From NCBI GenBank assembly GCA_040401695.1, contig JBBANY010000068.1:1-12772 (forward strand): DNA of 12,772 nt. Reading direction: 5' to 3'. Made by a program: the position numbers and the translations under genes. The stretch is from F1-20-MAGs119 sp040401695 (GTDB taxonomy: Bacteria > Actinomycetota > Acidimicrobiia > Acidimicrobiales > Ilumatobacteraceae). How positions within the stretch are numbered: position 1 is the stretch's first letter; every line of letters starts with the position of its first letter. The notes below the pieces were generated by a model. That model saw only the letters and a list, made by a program, of their open reading frames with translations. It made no database searches and was not told the origin of the DNA. Of the stretch, positions 7,944 through 12,772 are shown one piece after another.

Positions 7944-7949
7944 TACAAT
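7944..7949 (+). promoter_or_regulatory. Possible -10 box (TACAAT) for rimP-nusA-ylxR-infB
   Basis: TACAAT differs from the TATAAT consensus at one base and stands out in GC-rich sequence. Transcription would start near 7955-7957, leaving about 178 nt of leader before rimP. The expected -35 position (about 7920-7926, GAGCAA) does not resemble TTGACA, so support is only moderate. Confidence 0.4.
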
Positions 7950-7978
7950 CCACCCCGACCTTTCGATCTCACAGCGAG

Positions 7979-7993
7979 CGGGCCAATGGCCCG
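7979..7993 (+). other. Short leader hairpin upstream of the attenuator
   Basis: CGGGCC (7979-7984), an AAT loop and GGCCCG (7988-7993) form a perfect 6-bp stem. It would be the first hairpin in a transcript starting near 7956, 10 nt before the terminator stem. It could act as a pause hairpin; the function is inferred. Confidence 0.4.
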
Positions 7994-8003
7994 GCTGAAC
8001 GAC

Positions 8004-8033
8004 AAGGCGTGGGCTGACCCCCACGCCTTTTTT
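8004..8033 (+). terminator. Rho-independent terminator in the rimP leader (putative attenuator)
   Basis: AAGGCGTGGG (8004-8013) and CCCACGCCTT (8020-8029) form a perfect 10-bp stem with a 6-nt CTGACC loop, followed by an uninterrupted T-run through 8033. The T-run exists only in the plus-strand sense. The nearest upstream plus-strand gene ends at 5157, nearly 2.9 kb away, while the stem lies about 50 nt after a likely transcription start and 100 nt before rimP. The natural target is therefore the rimP-nusA operon's own leader transcript. Because the operon encodes NusA, which promotes hairpin termination, autoregulation is plausible. Confidence 0.82.
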
Positions 8034-8122
8034 GTTCGGGCAACTCGTTTTGGGGCCGGAGGGTCGTGAATTGAAGACCGAAATGACAACCGAGACGACA
8101 ATCCAAACGGCACACGAAAGGC

Positions 8123-8128
8123 AGGTGG
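8123..8128 (+). promoter_or_regulatory. Shine-Dalgarno deciding the rimP start
   Basis: AGGTGG lies 5 nt before ATG 8134. A competing GGAGGG (8058-8063) lies 7 nt before an in-frame TTG (8071). The codons between 8071 and 8133 are rich in third-position A and include AGG, unlike the GC-ending codons after 8134. I therefore take ATG 8134 as the start. Confidence 0.6.
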
Positions 8129-8133
8129 AGCAG

Positions 8134-8748
8134 ATGAACGCACAGCACGACTTCGGCTCGGTCCTGCCTGATTACGGCTCCGCCGTTGCAAACAAGGTCG
8201 CGGGACTCGTGGCGCCGATGGCCGAGGCCCTCGGGCTTCAGATCTACGACATCGACTACAGCGGGGGCACCCTGCGGGTCGTGCTCGACACGCCCCCCGG
8301 TCAGCCCGCGGGCGTCAACCTCGACGATCTCTCCCTCGTCACCCGCCAGCTCGGCCGCGAACTCGATCATTCCGACCCCGTGCCCGGCCGCTACACCCTC
8401 GAGGTGACGAGCCCGGGCCTCGAGCGCACCTTGCGCCGGCCCGAGCACTACGCACGCGAGATCGGCAAGACGGTGAACGTTCGACTCCACGCGCCGGTCA
8501 ACGGCTCGCGTCGCCTCCAGGGCCAACTCGTCGCCGCGACGTCGTCGGTCGTGACGGTGCGCGACGGAGACACTCTCGTCGACACCGAGGTCGCGATCGC
8601 CGACATCGAGCGCGCGCGCACGGTCTTCGAATGGGGTGCCGCCGAAAAGCCCGGCAAGGCGCCGAAGAAAGCAACATCGAAGAAGAAGTCTTCAAGCAAG
8701 CAATCAGAAACGAAAGAACCCTCACACACGGAGGCAAGTGCATCATGA
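8134..8748 (+). CDS. rimP: Ribosome maturation factor RimP
   Basis: RimP helps assemble the 30S ribosomal subunit. From ATG 8134 the protein has 204 residues, longer than E. coli RimP (about 150). The N-terminal domain begins near residue 17 (V-A-N-K-V-A-G-L-V-A-P) and contains G-L-Q-I-Y-D-I-D. The family hallmark Y-T-L-E-V-T-S-P-G-L-E-R (87-98) is intact, followed by the SH3-like C-terminal domain (about 107-165). After residue 170 comes a Lys/Ser-rich tail with runs of K-K and K-K-K, likely disordered and basic. In-frame alternative starts are TTG 8071 (good GGAGGG upstream) and ATG 8083; they would add up to 21 poorly conserved residues. The TGA stop overlaps the nusA ATG by 4 nt (ATGA), so the two genes are translationally coupled. 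Confidence 0.92.
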   Translation: MNAQHDFGSVLPDYGSAVANKVAGLVAPMAEALGLQIYDIDYSGGTLRVVLDTPPGQPAGVNLDDLSLVTRQLGRELDHSDPVPGRYTLEVTSPGLERTLRRPEHYAREIGKTVNVRLHAPVNGSRRLQGQLVAATSSVVTVRDGDTLVDTEVAIADIERARTVFEWGAAEKPGKAPKKATSKKKSSSKQSETKEPSHTEASAS

Positions 8749-9893
8749 GCAACCTCGACATGGCCGAAGCCGTTCGCATGCTGGCGAACGAAAAGGGAAT
8801 CTCCGTCGATACGCTCCTTCAGGTTCTCGTCGAGGCCCTGGCAACTGCGTACAAGAAGCGTCCGGGGGCGGCCGACGAAGTGATCGTCGAGATCAACCCC
8901 GACAACCTCGACATGCGCTTCACCGCCTACGACCTCGACGACGACGGCAACTGGGTCAACGAGCGTGACGACACGCCGAAGAAGGACGAACTCGGCCGCA
9001 TCGCCGCCGTCACGTTCCGTCAGGTCATGAGCCAGCGCATCCGCGAGGCCGAGCGCGACCGCAAGTTCGAGGAGTACGCGAACCGCGAGGGCGACATCGT
9101 CACCGGCATCATTCAGCAGATCGACAAGCGCTACACCCTGCTCGACCTGGGCAAGGTCGAGGCGCTGCTGCCGCAGGCCGAGCAGGTTCCCTACGAGAAG
9201 CCCGAACCGGGCGGTCGCGTGAAGGCGTACATCGTCGAAGTGCGCAAGACCGCAAAGGGCCCGCAGATCGTCGTCAGCCGCACGCACCCCGGCCTCATCA
9301 AGCGACTGTTCGAGCTCGAGGTTCCCGAAATTGCCGACGGTGTCGTCGAGATCAAGGCCTGTTCGCGCGAACCCGGCCACCGCACGAAGATCGCGGTGTG
9401 GTCGAACGACCACAACGTCGACCCGGTCGGTGCATGCGTCGGTGCGCGCGGTGGCCGCGTGCGCATGGTCGTGAACGAACTGCGCGGCGAGAAGATCGAC
9501 ATCGTCCCCTACAGCGAAGACCTCGCCGACTTCGTCGCCAAGGCGCTGTCGCCGGCCAAGGTGACCGAGGTGCGCATCAGCGCCGACGGTACGCAGGCCG
9601 ATGTCATCGTTCCCGACTTCCAGTTGTCGCTCGCCATCGGCAAGGAGGGCCAGAACGCCCGTCTTGCCGCACGTCTCACCGGCCTGCGCATCGACATCAA
9701 GAGCGAAACCCAGGCTGCCGCCGAGGCATCGGGAGCCGTCCCGGTCTCTGCGGGCGACTCGGGCTACGCCGAGGGTCAGTGGATTCCGAACGATGCCACG
9801 GGTGAAATGGAATGGCACGCTGCGGACGGAACCGTCATCAGCGAAAAGGAATGGGCCGGCGGCGGTGCAGCGACAGCGGAGGCCGCCGAGTAG
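8745..9893 (+). CDS. nusA: Transcription termination/antitermination factor NusA
   Basis: NusA binds RNA polymerase and modulates pausing, intrinsic termination and antitermination. It has 382 residues from ATG 8745, which overlaps the rimP stop; GGAGG at 8730-8734 is the likely ribosome-binding site. Domains in order: N-terminal RNAP-binding domain (about 1-112), S1 domain (about 115-180, opening R-E-G-D-I-V-T-G), KH1 (about 185-260, with G-A-R-G at 233-236 and G-E-K-I-D-I-V after it), and KH2 (about 265-320, with A-I-G-K-E-G-Q-N-A-R-L-A). The acidic C-terminal repeats of E. coli NusA are absent, as usual outside proteobacteria. It ends with about 60 residues not in the core family: an Ala-rich linker and a Trp-containing acidic segment (W346, W357, W370). 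The product may regulate its own operon through the leader terminator. Confidence 0.96.
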   Translation: MSNLDMAEAVRMLANEKGISVDTLLQVLVEALATAYKKRPGAADEVIVEINPDNLDMRFTAYDLDDDGNWVNERDDTPKKDELGRIAAVTFRQVMSQRIREAERDRKFEEYANREGDIVTGIIQQIDKRYTLLDLGKVEALLPQAEQVPYEKPEPGGRVKAYIVEVRKTAKGPQIVVSRTHPGLIKRLFELEVPEIADGVVEIKACSREPGHRTKIAVWSNDHNVDPVGACVGARGGRVRMVVNELRGEKIDIVPYSEDLADFVAKALSPAKVTEVRISADGTQADVIVPDFQLSLAIGKEGQNARLAARLTGLRIDIKSETQAAAEASGAVPVSAGDSGYAEGQWIPNDATGEMEWHAADGTVISEKEWAGGGAATAEAAE

Positions 9894-10150
9894 TGGTGAA
9901 TCGCGGCCATCGTCCGACACGCACGTGCGTGGGTTGCAGGCGTCGTTTCGACGCACGCAGCCTCGTGCGCTACGTCCTCGTCGATGGTCGTCTTGCGGTC
10001 GGTGAATCGTCGAACGGTCGCGGGGTGTGGCTGTGCCGCGAATCCGCGTGCATCGACACGGCACTCGACCGAGGCAATCTCCGTCGTGCACTGCGCACAT
10101 CCATCTCGTTGTCCCGTACCGACCTCCACGAACCGGTCCTGAAAGGCTGA
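9893..10150 (+). CDS. ylxR: YlxR/RnpM family RNA-binding protein (DUF448)
   Basis: Small basic protein, 85 residues. YlxR-family proteins sit between nusA and infB in many Gram-positive bacteria; members have been reported to bind RNA and, in Firmicutes, to modulate RNase P. The family core is visible: R-T-C12-V-G-C15-R near the N-terminus, a V-R-Y-V-L-V strand, and G-R-G-V-W-L-C48 with a further C53. The four cysteines could form a metal site, although many homologues lack some of them; that is inference. Two tandem GTG codons (9893 and 9896) can start it. I prefer 9893 because GGAGG (9878-9882) is 10 nt upstream and the codon overlaps the nusA TAG stop. The infB start follows 7 nt after the stop. 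Confidence 0.88.
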   Translation: MVNRGHRPTRTCVGCRRRFDARSLVRYVLVDGRLAVGESSNGRGVWLCRESACIDTALDRGNLRRALRTSISLSRTDLHEPVLKG

Positions 10151-10157
10151 AGTCAAG

Positions 10158-12772
10158 TTGCCAAAGAACATGCGCGTCCACGAGCTCGCCAAAGAGCTCG
10201 GCCTCACCAACAAAGAGGCCGTCGACCTCTGCCTCGTCATGGGTATCGACGTGAAGAGCCATTCATCATCGATCATCGAGGCACAGGCCGACCGCGTCCG
10301 TCGTCGTGCCGAGCGAGACGGTCTCGTTCGTGACGAACAACCCGAAGAGCCGAAGCCCGAGAAGAAGGCCGCGGCAAAGAAGGCGCCCGCCAAGAAGGCT
10401 GCCGTCACGGCGGCCGACGCCGGAGGCGATGCCGACAAGCCGGTGAAGAAGGCTGCGGCAAAGAAAGCGGTTGCGAAGAAGGCCGTCGCGAAGAAGGCGA
10501 CGCCGGAAGCAACAGCCGAGCCCGTCGCAGAAGTCAGCGAAACGCCAGTCGTCGAAGTTGCGCCCGTTGTCGTTCCCGAACCCGTCGTCGAAGCTCCTGT
10601 GGTTGAACCGGCTCCGGCCGCTGCGGAAACACCGGCGCCGAGTCCGATCGCCACCCCGGCCGAGCCCGCGGGCGATCAGGGTCGCAGCGGTTTCATCTCG
10701 AGTGGTCGTCCCACGCCGACGCCCGCACCACGTCCAGCCACACCCGCCGGCATGCCTCCGACGACTGCGCCGCGGCCACCTGCGCCGCCCGCGCGCCCGC
10801 TTGCGCCCGGTGCAACGCCTCCTGCGGCCCCGCCGCCCCCGCGACCCGCTGGTCCCGTTTCGGCATCCGGTCGTCCGATTCCCCCGCCCCCCTCGGCGCG
10901 TCCTTTGTCGGCATCAGGTCGTCCGATTCCGCCACCGCCCGGTGGCATGCGTCCCGGTGCGCCCGGCGCCCGACCGGGTGGCCCAGGTGCACGTCCCGGC
11001 GGCCCCCGCACGGGTGGCCCCGGTCGTCCCGGCGGTCCCGGTGGCCCGCGTCCTGGTGGTCCAGGTCGTCCGGGCGGTCCCGGTGGTCCGCGCACGGGTG
11101 GTCCCGGTCGTCCGCCCATGGGTGGCCCGCGCCCCGGTGGCTTTGGCGGCCCGCGTCCGGGTGGCCCCGGTGGTCCGGGTGCCGGTGGTCCCGGCGGTCC
11201 CGGTCGTCCTGGTGGGCCGGGCGGCAACCGTCCGAACGGCCAGCGTCGTGCGCCGCGCAAGAAGTCGCGCGCCCGTCGCCGTCGCGACATGGAAGAGCTG
11301 CAACCGCAGCTCATGACCTCGTACACCGCGAGCGATGCTCCGGTTCCCGAGGGCACGGTCATCATCGAACGCGGTGTGTCTGCCCAGGAGTTTGCGCCGA
11401 AGTTGAACCGCACCGCGGCCGACGTCGTGCGCTTCCTCTTGCAGCAGGGCGAAATGGTGACCGCCACCATGACGCTCACCGACGACCAGATGGAAGTCTT
11501 CGCACTCGAAGTCGGTGCCGAGATTCTTCTCGTCGATCCCGGCCAGCAGCAGGAAATGGAACTGCAGGCGCTGTTCGACGACTCCGACGACGACGACCCG
11601 GACGCACAAGAGTCGCGTCCGCCCGTCATCACCGTGATGGGTCACGTCGACCACGGCAAGACGACACTGCTCGACAAGATTCGTTCGGCGAACGTGGTTG
11701 CCGGTGAAGCGGGTGGCATCACCCAGCACATCGGCGCATACCAGGTCACCAAGGACGGCAAGAAGATCACGTTCATTGACACTCCCGGCCACGCCGCATT
11801 CACGAAGATGCGTGCGCGCGGAGCCCAGGTCACCGATGTGGTCGTGCTCGTCGTCGCGGCCGACGACGGCGTGATGCCCCAGACGATCGAAGCGATCAAC
11901 CACGCCCGCGCGGCCGATGTTCCGATCGTCGTCGCGGTCAACAAGATCGACAAGGAAAATGCCGATCCGCAGCGCGTGCTCACCCAGCTGGCTGAACACG
12001 AACTCGTGCCCGAGGCATGGGGCGGCGACACGATCGTGGTCGAGATGTCCGCCCAGCAGAACCTCGGAGTCGACGACCTGCTCGAACAGTTGAACGTGGT
12101 CGCAGAACTCGAAGACCTGACGGCGAATCCCTCGGGTCGCGCCAAGGGTGTCGTTCTCGAAGCGAATCTCGACGTTGGCCGGGGCCCCGTCGCCACCGTG
12201 CTCGTCGACAAGGGCAACCTGAAGGTCGGTGATCCGATCGTCGCCGGTGCGGCGTGGGGTCGCGTGCGTGCGCTCATCAACGACCGCGGCGAACAGGTGA
12301 AAGAAGCCGGGCCGTCGACGCCGGTCCAGGTGCTCGGTCTCTCGACCGTGCCCGCGGCCGGTGACGAGTTCCGCGGTGCGCCCGACGAAAAGACAGCACG
12401 TACGGTGGGCGAAGCCCGTGAGCAGCGTTACCGCGCCCTCAACCAGCGTGGCGATGCCCGCGTGCAGCGCGGTGTACGCCTCGAAGACATCTTCAGCCAG
12501 ATTCAGGCCGGAGAGGTCGCGACGCTCAACCTCATCATCAAGGCCGACGTGCACGGCTCGCTCGAAGCAGTCACCGAGAGTCTGCGCAAACTCGAACGTC
12601 CCGAGGTCAAGCCGGCCTTCGTGCACCGTGGTGTCGGTGCCATCACCGAGAACGACATCACGCTCGCCGCGGCGACCAACGCGACCCTCATCGGATTCAA
12701 CGTGCGTCCCGACCGCAAGGCCCGTGATCTCGCGGAAGCCGAAAAGGTCGAGATCCGAACCTACGAAATCAT
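10158..12772 (+). CDS. infB: Translation initiation factor IF-2, 3' partial
   Basis: GTPase that brings initiator fMet-tRNA to the 30S subunit and promotes 50S joining. 871 codons are visible and the frame is open to the window end; about 100 more residues are expected. TTG 10158 gives M-P-K-N-M-R-V-H-E-L; ATG 10170 is an alternative. Domains: first IF2_N (about 5-50), Lys/Ala-rich stretch (about 70-115), Val/Pro/Glu-rich stretch (about 118-165), Pro then Gly/Pro/Arg-rich region (about 180-357), basic patch (R-R-A-P-R-K-K and R-A-R-R-R-R), second IF2_N (about 398-465), acidic run (D-D-S-D-D-D-D-P), then the GTPase: G1 G-H-V-D-H-G-K-T (495-502), G2 G-G-I-T (519-522), G3 D541-T-P-G-H, G4 N595-K-I-D. 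Domains II and III follow, ending in G-F-N-V-R-P. The long low-complexity region is typical of actinobacterial IF2 but is more Gly-Pro-rich than most. Confidence 0.96.
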   Translation, partial: MPKNMRVHELAKELGLTNKEAVDLCLVMGIDVKSHSSSIIEAQADRVRRRAERDGLVRDEQPEEPKPEKKAAAKKAPAKKAAVTAADAGGDADKPVKKAAAKKAVAKKAVAKKATPEATAEPVAEVSETPVVEVAPVVVPEPVVEAPVVEPAPAAAETPAPSPIATPAEPAGDQGRSGFISSGRPTPTPAPRPATPAGMPPTTAPRPPAPPARPLAPGATPPAAPPPPRPAGPVSASGRPIPPPPSARPLSASGRPIPPPPGGMRPGAPGARPGGPGARPGGPRTGGPGRPGGPGGPRPGGPGRPGGPGGPRTGGPGRPPMGGPRPGGFGGPRPGGPGGPGAGGPGGPGRPGGPGGNRPNGQRRAPRKKSRARRRRDMEELQPQLMTSYTASDAPVPEGTVIIERGVSAQEFAPKLNRTAADVVRFLLQQGEMVTATMTLTDDQMEVFALEVGAEILLVDPGQQQEMELQALFDDSDDDDPDAQESRPPVITVMGHVDHGKTTLLDKIRSANVVAGEAGGITQHIGAYQVTKDGKKITFIDTPGHAAFTKMRARGAQVTDVVVLVVAADDGVMPQTIEAINHARAADVPIVVAVNKIDKENADPQRVLTQLAEHELVPEAWGGDTIVVEMSAQQNLGVDDLLEQLNVVAELEDLTANPSGRAKGVVLEANLDVGRGPVATVLVDKGNLKVGDPIVAGAAWGRVRALINDRGEQVKEAGPSTPVQVLGLSTVPAAGDEFRGAPDEKTARTVGEAREQRYRALNQRGDARVQRGVRLEDIFSQIQAGEVATLNLIIKADVHGSLEAVTESLRKLERPEVKPAFVHRGVGAITENDITLAAATNATLIGFNVRPDRKARDLAEAEKVEIRTYEI
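10860..10940 (+). repeat. Two direct 33-nt repeats inside infB
   Basis: The peptide S-A-S-G-R-P-I-P-P-P-P is encoded twice, at 10860-10892 and 10908-10940, 48 nt apart. The copies are nearly identical in DNA, differing mainly at third codon positions, which suggests duplication followed by drift under protein constraint. Confidence 0.7.
11022..11147 (+). repeat. Imperfect 42-nt tandem repeat (14-residue Gly/Pro/Arg unit) inside infB
   Basis: GGTCGT-led units begin at 11022, 11064 and 11106, exactly 42 nt apart. Each of the first two encodes G-R-P-G-G-P-G-G-P-R-(P/T)-G-G-P; the third has diverged (G-R-P-P-M-G-G-P-R-P). Related Gly-Pro-Arg sequence extends on both sides, from about 10941 to 11228. 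Confidence 0.72.

Noticed and set aside
6403..7998. Long plus-strand open frame (531 codons) antisense to proS
   Set aside because: proS motifs on the minus strand are complete. The plus-strand translation is rich in His/Arg/Val/Asp with no recognisable domain, as expected for a shadow frame in GC-rich DNA.
7885..8133. Search for an initiator tRNA gene before rimP, as in E. coli metY
   Set aside because: I saw no cloverleaf or T-arm GTTCRA motif in a suitable position; the hairpins present are short palindromes and a terminator.
8448..10262. Long minus-strand open frame (604 codons) antisense to rimP, nusA and ylxR
   Set aside because: It covers three well-supported genes in conserved order and shows no protein motif; it results from the low stop-codon frequency in GC-rich DNA.
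10676..11632. Minus-strand frame encoding a collagen-like Gly-Pro-Pro repeat protein
   Set aside because: It is the reverse complement of the Gly-Pro-Arg repeat of IF2, which mirrors as Gly-Pro-Pro. IF2 domains flank the region in the sense frame, and there is no independent evidence for a gene.
10914..12626. Minus-strand open frame (570 codons) antisense to infB
   Set aside because: The plus strand has all GTPase motifs of IF2; the antisense translation has only a Thr/Arg/Gly repeat and His/Asp-rich composition.

Overview
The window is GC-rich, densely packed housekeeping DNA from a high-GC Gram-positive bacterium. I infer an actinobacterium, possibly of the class Acidimicrobiia. The reasons are the GC-rich third codon positions, frequent GTG and TTG starts, an intramembrane protease between dxr and ispG (the arrangement known for mycobacterial Rip1), and an IF2 with a long Gly/Pro/Arg-rich N-terminal region. 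The class is a guess. A run of exactly 100 Ns (4457-4556) shows this is a draft or metagenomic scaffold.

Left block, plus strand (1-5157): cdsA (5' end cut by the window edge), dxr, a site-2 protease of the RseP/Rip1 type, ispG, and a nucleoside phosphorylase interrupted by the N gap. Adjacent genes overlap by 13 nt or are separated by 4 to 19 nt, so this reads as one operon. It joins phospholipid precursor synthesis (CDP-diacylglycerol), two steps of the MEP isoprenoid pathway, membrane proteolysis and nucleoside salvage.

Middle block, minus strand (5135-7884): proS followed by manA, coupled through a 4-nt GTGA overlap. The 3' end of manA overlaps the 3' end of the convergent phosphorylase gene by 23 bp.

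Right block, plus strand (about 7940-12772): a 249-bp divergent intergenic region precedes rimP-nusA-ylxR-infB, the conserved ribosome-maturation, transcription-elongation and translation-initiation operon. infB runs off the right edge. The four genes overlap or are separated by only 7 nt. The intergenic region holds a -10-like box, two small inverted repeats and a strong rho-independent terminator on the plus strand about 100 nt before the rimP start. This looks like a transcription attenuator ahead of the nusA operon. The 3' arm of the terminator can also pair, on paper, with the rimP ribosome-binding region.

I see no mobile elements, CRISPR arrays, tRNAs, rRNAs or defence genes. The most interesting item is the leader/attenuator before rimP. 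The rest is well-known core gene content with some unusual local details.
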